Source of the DNA: Marinobacter similis
GTDB taxonomy: Bacteria; Pseudomonadota; Gammaproteobacteria; Pseudomonadales; Oleiphilaceae
Assembly: GCF_000830985.1 (NCBI RefSeq)
Contig: NZ_CP007151.1
Location: 1,426,001 to 1,490,000, forward strand
Length of the DNA: 64,000 bases
Direction: 5' to 3'
Shown: piece after piece, positions 1 to 11,121 of the stretch
Layout: the number at the start of each line of letters is the position of its first letter
How positions within the stretch are numbered: the first letter of the stretch is position 1
Position numbers and translations under genes: made by a program
The notes under the pieces: model-generated
What the model was told of the DNA's origin: nothing
Database searches by the model: none
Seen by the model: the letters and a program-made list of their open reading frames with translations, nothing else

Positions 1-198
1 GATTGAGTACAAACTGATCAGTTAATAGCTAAAATCTTTCAATGTCCGGGTAGAATTTACTGGAAGAACAAAAGATAACATCACAAATTCCGGGACTTCT
101 TCTATAGTATCAGGAATAACAACGTAATAAGCTGCAAGCAACAGGCTGCATCCCAACAGAATGCAAAGACTCAAGGCACGCGATCAAGGACTTACACA

Positions 199-1214
199 AT
201 GAGGAAACTGCTGTACGCTCTGGCAGCATTTACGCTGCTGTTCACCTCCTGGGCCCACGCTGCACCGGAGCTGAGGTCCGATCATCCCGAGCGCTACACT
301 GTCGTGAAGGGTGATACGCTGTGGGATATTTCAGGCCGATTTCTGAACAACCCCTGGTACTGGCCCGAGATCTGGCACGTGAATCCTCAGGTCAAGAACC
401 CGCACCTGATTTACCCGGGTGATCGCCTGGCTCTGGTGTACATCGACGGCAAACCGCGGGTGACCAAGGTCGCTCCAGTGATGTCGTCAAGCTGTCACCG
501 CAGATTCGCTCCGAAGCCATTGATACGCCGATCCCGGCCATTCCGCTCGACGCCATCAGCAGCTTCCTGACCGACACCCGCATTGTGACCCCGGCCGAAC
601 TGAACGGCGCACCCTACGTGCTGGAAGGTGAAGACGGCCGCATTATTACCGGTGCCGGTGATCGCGTTTACGCCCGCGGCGACAAGCCCGCCGACAAGGT
701 CGGGATTTTCCGTCGCACCAAGGAATTTGTTGATCCGGAGTCCGGGGAATTCCTGGGCCTGGAAGCACGCAGCATCGGTGCGGGTAACGTTACCGCCGAA
801 AACGGCGACGTGCTAACCTTGCGCCTGACCAAGTCCAATCAGGAAATCCGCATTGGCGACCGCCTGCTGACCAGCGTGAACCGGCCCATTGCTACCAGCT
901 TCGTGCCCAGCGCGCCTGAGCAGGACGTGGAGGGCCAGATGATTGCCGTGGATGGCGGTGTCAGCCAGATCGGCCAGTTCGACGTGGTCACCATTAACCG
1001 TGGTGAGCGTGATGGTCTGGAGCCGGGCAACGTCATGTCGGTTCTGAAGAGTGGCAACATGGTTCGGGACCCGGTTACCGGGGAAACCATTGAACTGCCG
1101 TCCGAGCGCGCCGGTCTGATGATGATCTTCCAGGCTTACGAGAAGATGAGCTATGGCCTGGTGTTGCAGGCCACCCGCCCGCTGTCTGTGGGTGACAAGG
1201 TGACCAACCCCTGA
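199..1214 (+). CDS. tsaP: LysM-domain envelope protein, TsaP-like (frameshifted)
   Basis: The protein opens with a signal peptide (residues 1-21, ending SWAHA) followed by one LysM domain (about residues 33-80: [13 protein letters not shown], then NPHLIYPGD), which binds peptidoglycan. A C-terminal part of about 210 residues (FIG/TsaP type) continues in another frame from about 480 to 1214. One base is missing between about 465 and 480; restoring it gives one protein of about 338 residues. In Pseudomonas the LysM gene beside dprA, PA0020, is TsaP, which anchors the type IV pilus secretin to the wall. The same order (LysM gene, dprA, tsaC, hemF, aroE) is seen here, so the name rests on domain plus synteny. 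A good terminator follows at 1237-1263. Confidence 0.82.
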
Positions 1215-1236
1215 ACCATTGGGGTTAAAGAATACG

Positions 1237-1263
1237 GCCGGGCCAGGATGGCCCGGCTTTTTT
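1237..1263 (+). terminator. Intrinsic terminator after tsaP
   Basis: GCCGGGCC (1237-1244) pairs perfectly with GGCCCGGC (1250-1257) around a 5-nt loop and is followed by six T. It sits 23 bases after the tsaP stop and 20 before the dprA start, so dprA probably has its own promoter or depends on read-through. Confidence 0.85.
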
Positions 1264-1282
1264 CGTTTACAAGGATGACAAC

Positions 1283-2474
1283 GTGACCGATCAAGCCTTC
1301 CCTGACACCCGGGCTTCGGGTGCCTACGGCTGCAACACGGCCGAGTGGCTGCTGCTGAGCTGCCTGCCCAAGTTCGGCCGGCGTCTGCGCCGTGACCTCA
1401 GCACCGCCTACCCCAATCTCACCGACGTACTCGCGCTGAATCCGGCGACCCTGAAGGCCCTCGGCCTGCCTACGGAAACCACCGCCGCGATCCAGGCCTG
1501 GCAAGGCGGTGACCGCCAGCACCCGGTGACGGCAAAGGTGGCGACGATTCAGCAGGACTGTGAACGCCTTGGTATTGCCGTGATTGCCTCATCCGATCCG
1601 CTGTTTCCCGATCCCCTGCGCCATATTCACGACGCGCCCCTGGTGCTCTACACCCAGGGCGACCCGAGCCTGCTCAGCCAGGACCAGATTGGGGTGGTTG
1701 GCAGCCGCCATGCCACCCGGGCCGGGCTGGATCATGCCCGCACCTTCGCCGCAGAACTTAGTCGCCGCAATCTGCTGATCACCAGCGGTCTGGCTCTGGG
1801 GGTGGATGGCGCGGCTCACGCCGGGGCGTTAGATGCCGGAGCGCCCACCGTGGCGGTGATCGGATGTGGCCTCGACCGGGTCTATCCGAGCCAGCACCGC
1901 CGGCTGGCGGCGCGGGTGATTGCTCAGGGCCTGATGGTGTCGGAGTACCCGCCCGGAACCCCGGCCCGGGCTGGCCACTTTCCCCAGCGTAACCGGATCA
2001 TCAGTGGCCTGAGCCGGGGCATCCTGGTGGTCGAGGCGGGTCTGAAAAGCGGCTCTCTGATCACCGCTCGGCTGGCGCTGGAACAAGGCCGGGAAGTGTT
2101 CGCGATCCCCGGTTCGGTACACAGCCCTGTTGCCCGTGGCTGCCATCACTTGATCAAGCAGCGCCCGGCTGGTGGAAACCGTCGATGACATCCTGGAGGA
2201 ACTGGGAACCTGGTGGTCGTTCCAGGGTGAGTGCGGCGCGGACAGCTGCCCGGGTGATGTCCTGGCCACGGCCGTGCCTGAGGCAAAGCCGGGTGCCGGT
2301 TTGGCCAGTCGGGAAATCGCGGTGTATGAGGCTTTAGGGTATGATCCGCAGTCAACCGATGCACTGAGTTCAGCAACGGGTTTGCCCGCCGATCAGCTCA
2401 TGCAGGCCCTGCTGCTACTGGAGTTGCAGGGGCTGGTGGGCTCGGCTCCGGGCGGCTTCCTGCGCATTGCCTGA
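1283..2474 (+). CDS. dprA: DNA-processing protein DprA (frameshifted)
   Basis: DprA loads RecA onto incoming single-stranded DNA during natural transformation. The Rossmann-like core is clear: GVVGSRHATRAG, SGLALGVDGAAH, VIGCGLDRVYPSQH and GHFPQRNRIISGLSRG. A SAM-like N-terminus precedes it and a winged-helix tail (VETVDDILEELG onwards) follows. The chosen start is GTG at 1283, with AAGGA about 8 bases upstream. Core and tail are in different frames: at about 2162 the expected K-Q-G-A-R-L has lost two bases, the only break in the window that is not a single-base loss. Restored length is about 396 residues, close to normal for the family. Confidence 0.88.
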
Positions 2475-2519
2475 ACCCAGTGCCAGAATCACTTTCGATT
2501 TCAGCTGACGAAGATCAAC

Positions 2520-3092
2520 ATGACGGCACCCAACCCCCTCAGTGACTGGCAGTTACAGTGCGCTTATCGAACCCTTGCTGGCGGTGGTGTCATCGCCTAT
2601 CCCACCGAAGCGGTCTGGGGCCTGGGGTGTGATCCCTGGGACGAGGAGGCGGTTGAGCGGATTCTGGAACTGAAGCGGCGACCGATGGACAAGGGCATGA
2701 TCCTGGTTGCTGCGTCGGTGCAACAAGTCCGGTTCCTGCTTGATGCCCTGCCCCCAGAGATGCAGCGCAAAGCCGAGCAGCACTGGCCAGGGCCAGTCAC
2801 CTGCTTGCTGCCCGATGTGCACGAACAAGTGCCCGAGTGGGTGCGCGGCCGCCACAGCACCATCGCGGTGCGGGTCAGCGATCATCCGGTGGTGCGCGCC
2901 CTCTGCGAAAAGGCGGGCCGTCCCCTGGTTTCGACGTCTTGCAACCCCGCCGGCCGCCAGCCAGCCTGGTATTCCTGGCAGGTTCGCCGCTATTTTGGCG
3001 ACCAGTTGGATAGGATTGTGCCCGGGGCCCTGGGTGGCAATCGCCAGCCCAGCCGGATTATTGATATCGTCAGTGGTCAGCAGCTTCGCTAG
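2520..3092 (+). CDS. tsaC: Threonylcarbamoyl-AMP synthase TsaC
   Basis: This 190-residue single-domain YrdC/Sua5 protein makes threonylcarbamoyl-AMP from threonine, bicarbonate and ATP, the first step of the t6A37 tRNA modification. Visible signatures are [20 protein letters not shown] near the N-terminus, the [13 protein letters not shown] segment that contacts the nucleotide, and STSCNPAGR near residue 140. It lacks the extra C-terminal Sua5 domain, so it is the short bacterial TsaC form. The gene is intact, lies 46 bases after dprA and 8 bases before hemF, and belongs to the same conserved block as in Pseudomonas. Confidence 0.9.
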   Translation: MTAPNPLSDWQLQCAYRTLAGGGVIAYPTEAVWGLGCDPWDEEAVERILELKRRPMDKGMILVAASVQQVRFLLDALPPEMQRKAEQHWPGPVTCLLPDVHEQVPEWVRGRHSTIAVRVSDHPVVRALCEKAGRPLVSTSCNPAGRQPAWYSWQVRRYFGDQLDRIVPGALGGNRQPSRIIDIVSGQQLR

Positions 3093-3100
3093 GAGAATCC

Positions 3101-4844
<1,744 letters not shown>

Positions 4845-4897
4845 GCCGCGGCCGGGTTTTGGGCTAGGCTCAAGGTCATCTTCCTAAAGGGGTTTCA

Positions 4898-5671
4898 ATG
4901 GACATACTCACCCTCGTCGGGCTGGTTGCCGGTGTTCTGATCGTGGCCATGGCCATGCTGGCCAACGCCTCATTCCTGACATTCCTGAATTTGCCGGGTC
5001 TGGCGATCGTCCTTGGTGGTACTTTCGCGGTCACCCTGATCAAGTTCCGTATGCCCTCGATCATGAGTGCCTTCCGCCTCGCCTTCAGCGCCGCTTTTAC
5101 CGACCGGGTCGCGCGGCCCGCGGCGCTGGTGCGGGAGGTTGGCGCCCTGGCTCTGGTAGTTCGCAAGGAAGGCATCCTGGGCCTGGAAAACCATGACACC
5201 GACAACGATTTCTTACGCAAGGCAATTAACCTGTGCGTTGATGGCCACCCGCCGGAGCTGGTTGAGGAAGCCCTGGCCCAAGAAGCCCAGCAGATATCCG
5301 AGCGCTACGAAGTGGCGGAACGGGTGTTCCGCGGCATTGGCGAATCGGCTCCGGCAATTGGCATGCTCGGCACCCTGATCGGCCTGGTGCAGATGCTCAA
5401 CACCCTCGATGACCCCTCGTCTATTGGTCCGGCCATGGCCATTGCCCTGCTGACCACTCTGTATGGCGCCTTCATTGCCCAGCTGATCGCCCTGCCCCTG
5501 GCGGACAAACTGCAGTTAAAGGCGGAAGACGAAACCCGCAATCAGATGCTGATCATCACCTCGATCAAAAACATCATGCGTGGTGAGAACCCGCGTGTCA
5601 TGACCGAAATGCTGTCCTCGTTTGTGCACCCGGACCATCGCACGGCTCTGGCGCCTGAGCGGGAGGCCTGA
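4898..5671 (+). CDS. Flagellar stator subunit, MotA/PomA family
   Basis: This 257-residue integral membrane protein has the four-helix layout of MotA/TolQ/ExbB proteins: two helices near residues 3-50, a cytoplasmic loop, then two helices at about 150-205 (GESAPAIGMLGTLIGLVQML and ALLTTLYGAFIAQLIALPLA). The N-terminus resembles the short PomA/MotC type, not the longer E. coli MotA. With the next gene it should form a cation-driven stator unit. AAAGGGG lies 7 bases before the ATG at 4898. No other flagellar genes are nearby, so the pair is encoded away from the main flagellar cluster. Confidence 0.88.
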   Translation: MDILTLVGLVAGVLIVAMAMLANASFLTFLNLPGLAIVLGGTFAVTLIKFRMPSIMSAFRLAFSAAFTDRVARPAALVREVGALALVVRKEGILGLENHDTDNDFLRKAINLCVDGHPPELVEEALAQEAQQISERYEVAERVFRGIGESAPAIGMLGTLIGLVQMLNTLDDPSSIGPAMAIALLTTLYGAFIAQLIALPLADKLQLKAEDETRNQMLIITSIKNIMRGENPRVMTEMLSSFVHPDHRTALAPEREA

Positions 5672-5675
5672 GGCT

Positions 5676-6509
5676 TTGGAAGTCGTCCAGCAGAAGAATC
5701 GCAGCCGTCTGAAGAACTCAACCCCGGCCTGGATTGTCACCTTTGCCGATCTGGCGACCCTACTGCTGACGTTCTTCATTCTGCTGCTGTCATTTGCCGA
5801 GATGGATGTGGATAAGTACCGGGCCATGGCCAATTCCATGGCTGTGGCCCTGGGCTCCAGCAACGTGGTGGGCCAGGACGTGGGCGGCTCGCCGATCACC
5901 CTGATCGAATCGGACACCGTGTCCCTGCCCGAACCCAGTGACAGTCAGCCAATGGTTCCGGAGTTCATTGACGAACGAGCCGAGGCTGAGACCGACACCA
6001 AGATTCCGGGCGGCGTTATCGACCTGGCCAGCCGGCTGGTCAGTGAGTTGGAGTCGGAAGTTGCCTCTAATGCCCTGAACATCAATTACGACCAGCAACA
6101 GGTTGTTATCCGGTTTTCCGAAGAGGCGACCTTTCGTTCCGGGGCGGCGGATATCAAGCCGGAGATGATTCCGATCATCGAGCGGGTGGTAGGGGTACTG
6201 GCTGACTGCCCCGGTAATGTCTTCGTCTCCGGTTTCACCGATGACCGGCCGATCTCCAGCGACCGTTTCCGCTCCAACTGGGACCTGTCAGCGGCCCGGG
6301 CGGTGTCGGTGGTGCACGAACTGGTGCTCAACCGCCAGGTTCCGGCAGACCGGGTGGTGGCCGCAGGGCGGGCGGAGACCAACCCGCTGGCGCCGAACGA
6401 CTCGCCGGAAAATCGGGCACTGAATCGCCGGGTCGAGATTGCCATCCGTGATCCGCGGTGTCAGGAGGCCGCCCCGGTCGGTGACGAGCCCATCGAAATT
6501 CTGCCCTAG
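5676..6509 (+). CDS. Flagellar stator subunit, MotB/PomB family
   Basis: One transmembrane helix (about residues 20-42) carries the ion-binding aspartate in VTFADLATLLLTFFILL. The C-terminal half is an OmpA-like peptidoglycan-binding domain (FRSGAADIKPEMIPIIERV, then VSGFTDDRPI, then NRRVEIAI). I place the start at TTG 5676, with GGGAGG ten bases upstream inside the end of the preceding gene; the reading frame stays open further upstream, but an earlier start would overlap motA heavily. That gives 277 residues. Whether the stator uses H+ or Na+ cannot be decided from sequence alone. Confidence 0.87.
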   Translation: MEVVQQKNRSRLKNSTPAWIVTFADLATLLLTFFILLLSFAEMDVDKYRAMANSMAVALGSSNVVGQDVGGSPITLIESDTVSLPEPSDSQPMVPEFIDERAEAETDTKIPGGVIDLASRLVSELESEVASNALNINYDQQQVVIRFSEEATFRSGAADIKPEMIPIIERVVGVLADCPGNVFVSGFTDDRPISSDRFRSNWDLSAARAVSVVHELVLNRQVPADRVVAAGRAETNPLAPNDSPENRALNRRVEIAIRDPRCQEAAPVGDEPIEILP

Positions 6510-6667
6510 CGGCCGGTTCCACGCCCTCGCCTTATGCTTAAGGCAAAGATTCTCATAGAGAAATCATATAACTGATCCGATTTTTGGGCCTTATACTGTG
6601 CGGCCTGTGGCGGAGCCATGGTGTGTGGCGCCGAACCCCAAAAGCATTGAATCATGAGAGAGCGATT

Positions 6668-6985
6668 ATGAGTGGACCCGACAAGCCCAAAGTCATCGGC
6701 GAGGAATGGAGCGATGAGCGTGTAAAAAGCTTTCTCGCCCTTGATCCCTATGACAGCAGCAAGAATGCCGATTACAACGCCCTGTTCAAAGCCTATCAGG
6801 CCATGCGTGCCGGGGATTTCGAGCGCTTTATCGGATTCTTTGTCGAGGCTGGCCGGGATCTGAATGCGGTGAACGAGCGGGGCGAAACCATTCTCGACCT
6901 GATTTCCGAGCATCGCCGCAGTGTTGATTACGCCCAGGCCCTGAAACAGGCCGGTGCAAAACGGTCGGCGACGGCCGGGAACTGA
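6668..6985 (+). CDS. PA4642-family conserved protein of unknown function
   Basis: This is a small soluble protein of 105 residues beginning MSGPDKPKVIGEEWSDERVK. It resembles the pseudomonad PA4642 family, which has no assigned function. GAGAGAG precedes the ATG at 6668. There is no signal peptide or membrane segment; charged residues and ankyrin-like phrasing (AGRDLNAVNERGETILDLI) hint at a helical repeat fold, but this is weak. The last codons form half of a perfect 9-bp hairpin with the TGA stop in its loop (6974-6994). Confidence 0.65.
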   Translation: MSGPDKPKVIGEEWSDERVKSFLALDPYDSSKNADYNALFKAYQAMRAGDFERFIGFFVEAGRDLNAVNERGETILDLISEHRRSVDYAQALKQAGAKRSATAGN

Positions 6986-6994
6986 GTTCCCGGC
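6974..6994 (+). other. Hairpin with the stop codon in its loop
   Basis: GCCGGGAAC (6974-6982) and GTTCCCGGC (6986-6994) pair perfectly around a three-base loop that is the TGA stop of the PA4642-like gene. No T run follows, so it is not a classical intrinsic terminator. It could protect the mRNA 3' end or be a weak bidirectional terminator with hsp20, which ends at 7019. Confidence 0.55.
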
Positions 6995-7018
6995 GTCACC
7001 AGCTGAATCCGCTTGAGC

Positions 7019-7471
7019 TTATTGGACATCCACCTCAATGGCCTTGGGCTCTTTCGGTTCAGCCTTCAGCAGCGTGAGGGTTAACAGCCCGTCCTTGAAG
7101 TTGGCTTTCACGCTGTTCTCATCGACATTTTCCGGCAAGGTAAACCGGCGCATGAAGCTGCCGTAGAAGCGTTCGATACGATGCTGCTTCTTGTCGGTGC
7201 TTTCCTCTTCGTGCTTGCGCTCACCCTCAATGGTCAGCACGCCGTCGTGCACGGTCACCTTAACGTCGTCTTTCGACATGCCCGGAAGCTCGGCGTCGAT
7301 GGTGAAGGCCTCGGCGGTCTCCTTGATGTCGACAGCCGGTGCCCAGTCGCTTCGGCTGAACAGGTCCTTGCCTTCACGTTCACTGGCCAAATTTGAGCCG
7401 AACATTCGGTTGTAACGGTTCATCAGGTCGTCGAATTCTCGGACCGGATTCCAGCGGGTAAGGTTGCTCAT
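7019..7471 (-). CDS. Small heat-shock protein, Hsp20/alpha-crystallin family
   Basis: This 150-residue chaperone holds unfolding proteins in a refoldable state. The alpha-crystallin domain spans about residues 42-138, from WAPAVDIKETAEAF through ELPGMSKDDVKVTV and GVLTIEGERKHEE to FKDGLLTLTL. The C-terminal tail IEV fits the I-x-I/V motif used for oligomer assembly. The N-terminus (SNLTRWNPVREFDDLMNRY) is of the class A/IbpA-like type. A possible sigma-32 promoter lies about 110 bases upstream at 7589-7618. Confidence 0.93.
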   Translation of the reverse strand: MSNLTRWNPVREFDDLMNRYNRMFGSNLASEREGKDLFSRSDWAPAVDIKETAEAFTIDAELPGMSKDDVKVTVHDGVLTIEGERKHEEESTDKKQHRIERFYGSFMRRFTLPENVDENSVKANFKDGLLTLTLLKAEPKEPKAIEVDVQ

Positions 7472-7588
7472 GGCGATACCTCCTCTTCACGATAACGAAT
7501 CTGTACTTTTTGTCTCAGCTTCGCTCGCGGAACTGCCCAACACCGGTGGCGCCAGCCGGATGGTTATCCGTGAACATCTGCTATAAGC

Positions 7589-7618
7589 GAATGTAGGATC
7601 GCCGGAACCGTTTTCAAG
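7589..7618 (-). promoter_or_regulatory. Possible sigma-32 (heat-shock) promoter of hsp20
   Basis: Read on the minus strand, CTTGAAA (7612-7618) is a perfect heat-shock -35 element. Fifteen bases later CTACATTC (7589-7596) matches CCCCATNT only partly. The position fits the hsp20 gene starting at 7471, leaving a leader of about 110 bases. Confidence 0.4.
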
Positions 7619-7646
7619 GACCCTGTTGTCTATTTTTTGATCTGGG

Positions 7647-8189
7647 TCAGTCTGACTGCTCGGCCCGGTAATCGTCTTTCAGCCGGACATAATTGGCGGC
7701 GGTGTAGGTAAAGAAACTCCGCTCCTTGTCGGTCAACGCCCGCGCCTTTTTTGCTGGTGAACCGACGTACAGGTGACCGGATTCCAGCGTTTTGCCCGGT
7801 GGCACCAGGCACCCAGCCGCCACGATGACCTCGTCTTCCACCACCGCGCCGTCCATAATGATGCACCCCATGCCGACGAGGACCCGGCTGCCCACGGTGC
7901 AGCCGTGCAGAAGGGCCTTATGGCCGATGGTGACGTCGTCACCAATGGTCAGCGGGTAGCCACCGGGGTTGTAGTCGCTGGCGTGGGTGATGTGAAGCAC
8001 TGAGCCATCCTGGACGCTGCAACGGTCGCCGATGCGGATCTGGTGCATGTCACCACGCACCACGGTCATCGGCCAGATCGAGCAATCGTCGCCGGTCTGG
8101 ACATCGCCAATCACCACGGCACTGGGATCAATCCAGCTGCGTTCACCAAATTGTGGTGCTTTGCCCTTGTGAGAACGTACATTCGTCAT
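7647..8189 (-). CDS. Gamma carbonic anhydrase family protein (YrdA-like hexapeptide protein)
   Basis: This 180-residue left-handed beta-helix protein has the repeating hexapeptide pattern (SAVVIGDVQTGDDCSIW, CSVQDGSVLHI, VTIGHKALLHGCTVGSRVLV). Gamma carbonic anhydrases bind zinc with three histidines; H in DGSVLHITH and the two in IGHKALLHG are present, so activity is possible but not assured in this YrdA subgroup. It is divergent from prlC, as in the Pseudomonas PA0066-PA0067 pair. A family A repeat fills the shared upstream region. Confidence 0.85.
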   Translation of the reverse strand: MTNVRSHKGKAPQFGERSWIDPSAVVIGDVQTGDDCSIWPMTVVRGDMHQIRIGDRCSVQDGSVLHITHASDYNPGGYPLTIGDDVTIGHKALLHGCTVGSRVLVGMGCIIMDGAVVEDEVIVAAGCLVPPGKTLESGHLYVGSPAKKARALTDKERSFFTYTAANYVRLKDDYRAEQSD

Positions 8190-8226
8190 TACATATACTC
8201 TCTAGATGTAACATTGATTCGGAGAT

Positions 8227-8340
8227 GGGAGTCTTCGGAGGGGTGCTTTCCAAAACCCGCTCGAGCACGTCCATGTGGCGTTTGAGCTCCGCCATCCATG
8301 GCTTCGCACAGTTTTGGAAAGCACCCCTCCGAACACTCCC
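8227..8340 (-). repeat. Family A hairpin repeat, copy A1
   Basis: Two arms of 30 bases (8227-8256 and 8311-8340) are complementary apart from one mismatch; the inner 23 bp (8234-8256 with 8311-8333) are perfect. They enclose a 54-nt loop (8257-8310) which, read on the minus strand, matches the loops at 29982-30034 and 55414-55467, sharing GCCATGGATGGCGGAGC. The stem differs from the other copies but remains self-complementary. This copy lies between the divergent yrdA-like gene and prlC. It is a non-coding element; no transposase is associated. Confidence 0.85.
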
Positions 8341-8397
8341 CCGAACATTGGAGATAACCGAAAATACCTTACCCACGAACAGCTGAGAAGGGGACCT

Positions 8398-10440
8398 ATG
8401 AATAACCCGTTACTGACTCAAGATCTTCTGCCGAAGTTTGACCATGTCCGTATCGAGCACATGGAAACGGCCATTGATCAGATTCTCAGTGAGAACCGGA
8501 TGAAAATCGCCACCCTGGCGCAGCAGGACGATCCGACCTGGGAAACCCTGGCGCAGCGATGCAGGCGCTGGACGACCACCTGAGCAATGCCTGGTCGGTG
8601 ATCTCGCACCTTAACGGAGTGAAGAACTCTGATGACCTGCGCAAGGTCTACAAGAACTGCCTGGAAAAGCTCACCGAATACAGCACCGAGGTGAGCCAGA
8701 ACGCTGCCCTTTGCGAGGCCTACAAGAAACTGGCCGCGCGCGACGATTTCAAGGATCTCAGTGAAGCCCAGCGCAAGTCGGTGGAAAACACCCTGCGTGA
8801 CTTCCATCTGGGCGGTGTCGATTTGCCGGAAGAACAGAAGCAGCAGTACGCTGCTCTGTCCCGGGAATTGGCAGAGCTGTCCAACCGCTTCAGCGACAAT
8901 GTGCTGGACGCGACCCAGAACTGGTACAAACACATCACCGATGCCAGTGAGCTGGCCGGCGTGCCGGAGAGTGCCCTCGACGGCGCCAAGCAGGCGGCCC
9001 GGCAGAAAGAGCTGGATGGTTATGTCATCACCCTGGATTTCCCCAGCTTCTTCCCGGTGATGACCTACTGCGACAACCGCGACCTGCGTCGTGAAGTGTA
9101 CGAGGCGTTTGTCACCCGGGCCTCCGACCAGGGACCGGATGCCGGCACCTGGGATAACACGCCGCTGATGGCGGAAATCCTGAAGCGTCGTCATTCCCTG
9201 TCCAAGCTGCTGGGCTTCAATAACTACGCCGAGCGGTCGCTGGCCACCAAGATGGCCCGCAACACCGACGAGGTGCTGGATTTCCTGAACCAGCTGGCGG
9301 CCAAGTCCAAGCCGGTGGCCGAGCAGGAGTTTGCCGAGCTCAAGGCCTTCGCCCGTGACGAATACGCGTCGACGATCTGCAGGCCTGGGATATTGGCTAC
9401 TACAGCGAGAAACTGCGCCAGCAGCGCTACGACATCTCCCCGGAAACCCTGCGGCCCTGGTTCCCGGTCGACAAGGTGGTGCCGGGCCTGTTCCGGGTGG
9501 CTGAGAAACTGTTCGACGTGCAGATTGAAGCCAAGCCAGAGGTAGAGACCTGGCACGAAGACGCTACTGCCTACTGCATCAGCCGTAATGGCGAGCCGCT
9601 GGCCTGGTTCTACTTCGACCTGTTCGCCCGCCAGGGCAAGCGTGGCGGTGCTGGATGGCCGACTGCCGGGTACGCTGGCGCAACCTGCGCGGCCAGCTGC
9701 AGTTGCCGGTTGCCTTCCTGACCTGTAACTTCACGCCGCCGGTCGATGGCAAGCCGTCGCTGCTGACCCACGACGAGGTCACCACCCTGTTCCACGAATT
9801 CGGCCACGGCCTGCACCACATGCTGACCCAAGTCGATGTGCTAGATGTCTCTGGCATCAATGGTGTGGCCTGGGATGCGGTCGAGCTGCCGAGCCAGTTC
9901 CTGGAGAACTGGTGCTGGAACCCGGAGTCGCTGGCGCTGATTGCCTCGCACCACGAAACCGGTGAACCGCTGCCGGAAGATTTGCTGCAGAAGCTGCTGG
10001 CGGCGAAGAACTTCCAGTCCGGCATGGGCATGGTCCGTCAGCTGGAGTTCTCTCTGTTCGATTTCCGCTTGCACGCGGAATTCAGCGAGGAAGCACCCAC
10101 TAACCCGCTGGACATGCATCGTAAGGTGCGCGAAGACATTGCCGTGATCGAGGCCCCGGAATTCAACCGTTTCCCGAACGCCTTCTCGCACATCTTCGCG
10201 GGCGGCTATGCAGCCGGTTACTACAGCTACAAGTGGGCCGAAGTGCTGGCGGCCGATGCCTTCTCATTGTTTGAGGAAAAAGGCATCTTCGACGCCGAGA
10301 CCGGTACCTCTTTCCTCCAGAACATCCTGGAGAAAGGCGGTTCCCAGGAGCCGATGGAACTGTTCAAGGCCTTCCGCGGTCGGGAACCCCAGGTGGATGC
10401 CCTGTTGAAACAATCCGGCATCACGGACGAAGCCGCCTGA
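8398..10440 (+). CDS. prlC: Oligopeptidase A, M3 family zinc metallopeptidase (frameshifted three times)
   Basis: PrlC is a cytosolic thimet-type peptidase that degrades signal peptides and other short peptides. Four frame segments join into about 681 residues, the usual length. The zinc site HEFGH lies in TTLFHEFGHGLHHMLTQ (around 9790), with the downstream glutamate in DAVELPSQFLENW. Single bases are missing near 8556, 9367 and 9650; the last lies in GGTGCTGG, expected GGTGCCTGG, restoring GGAWMADC. The ATG at 8398 follows AGAAGGGG. Gene order with the gamma carbonic anhydrase and the zinc-ribbon gene matches Pseudomonas PA0066-PA0068. Confidence 0.92.
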
Positions 10441-10497
10441 GCCAATGTGTACCGGCAGTCGTAAAGACTGTCGGTTACCTATTTCCGGAGTTTAGTT

Positions 10498-10752
10498 ATG
10501 GCGAGTCCAAAACGCTTCATCGCCGGCGCTGTCTGTCCCCGCTGCGCGGAGATGGACAAGATCATGATGTACACCACCGATGACGACGATCAGGTGCGCG
10601 AGTGCGTGGCCTGCGGCTTTACCGACGCGGTGTCGGATGCCGAGCCGCCGGCCGCCAATCCTGAGTTGGAGACGCGGGTGAATAAGCGTAAGAATGAGGA
10701 TGACCACACGGTGAAGCAGGTGGTGTTTTTTAAGTCTGGGGATGATGACTGA
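10498..10752 (+). CDS. yheV: YheV-family zinc-ribbon protein
   Basis: This small acidic protein of 84 residues has two CxxC pairs (CPRC and CVAC) forming a zinc ribbon, followed by a charged tail. It matches the YheV family, found next to prlC in gammaproteobacteria. The molecular role is not established. TTCCGGAG precedes the ATG. The gene ends 47 bases before the first family B hairpin repeat. Confidence 0.8.
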   Translation: MASPKRFIAGAVCPRCAEMDKIMMYTTDDDDQVRECVACGFTDAVSDAEPPAANPELETRVNKRKNEDDHTVKQVVFFKSGDDD

Positions 10753-10798
10753 GGTTTAGTTCTCGAAGACTGGTTGGTTTGGGGGCTGCGAGGGAGCA

Positions 10799-10871
10799 GG
10801 GGGATGTTTTTCCCTTGGAAATGGAACTCGCTGCGCTCAGACATCCATTTCTGGCGGTAAAAACATCCCCC
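10799..10871 (+). repeat. Family B hairpin repeat, copy B1
   Basis: A perfect 13-bp outer stem (10799-10811 with 10859-10871) encloses an inner stem GGAAATGGA/TCCATTTCT (10817-10825 with 10844-10852) and the conserved core ACTCGCTGCGCTCAGACA (10826-10843). The same core occurs at 11019-11036 (minus), 30821-30838 and 39039-39056. It follows yheV in the sense orientation. Apart from this copy and B2, nothing was seen in the 369-base gap from 10753 to 11121. Confidence 0.85.
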
Positions 10872-10991
10872 TACCCCCTCACAACAGACCTTTCAGATAT
10901 CTCTGGTTTAAAAACTCTTTAGCACCAGATACCTACTGAATTCAGCTTCAATCTTCAAAGACATATCTGTGTAGTTCGCACACGAGGGTGT

Positions 10992-11063
10992 GGGGGTATT
11001 TTTCTGCCGGGAAAAAGATGTCTGAGCGCAGCGAGTTGTTTTTCCCAGAAGAAAAGTACCCCC
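10992..11063 (-). repeat. Family B hairpin repeat, copy B2
   Basis: Read on the minus strand, the element follows the antiporter gene ending at 11122. Outer arms 10992-11005 and 11050-11063 pair over 14 positions with one wobble. The inner stem GGGAAAAA/TTTTTCCC differs from that of B1 yet is fully complementary. The core (11019-11036, minus) is identical to the other copies. Confidence 0.82.
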
Positions 11064-11121
11064 GCGACCTCGTAGCCCGCCAAACCAGCAGGCTACGTGG
11101 CAAGAAGGCCAACTCCGAGAG

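Noticed and set aside
1..198. A promoter or a divergent gene at the left edge
   Set aside because: The region is A/T rich with several TATA-like strings, but no -35/-10 pair with acceptable spacing and no credible open frame could be chosen.
6604..6625. GGCGGAGCCATGG, resembling the family A loop
   Set aside because: The match is only 13 bases, with no flanking inverted arms, so it is probably chance.
8227..8340. Family A as an integron attC site or a transposon remnant
   Set aside because: There are no attC core sites at the ends (R'YYYAAC/GTTRRRY), no integrase or transposase, and no target-site duplications were seen.
10590..10844. Minus-strand open frame beginning MSERSEFHFQGK, and similar starts near 38970-39060
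   Set aside because: These peptides are translations of the family B hairpin core and do not extend into a conserved protein.
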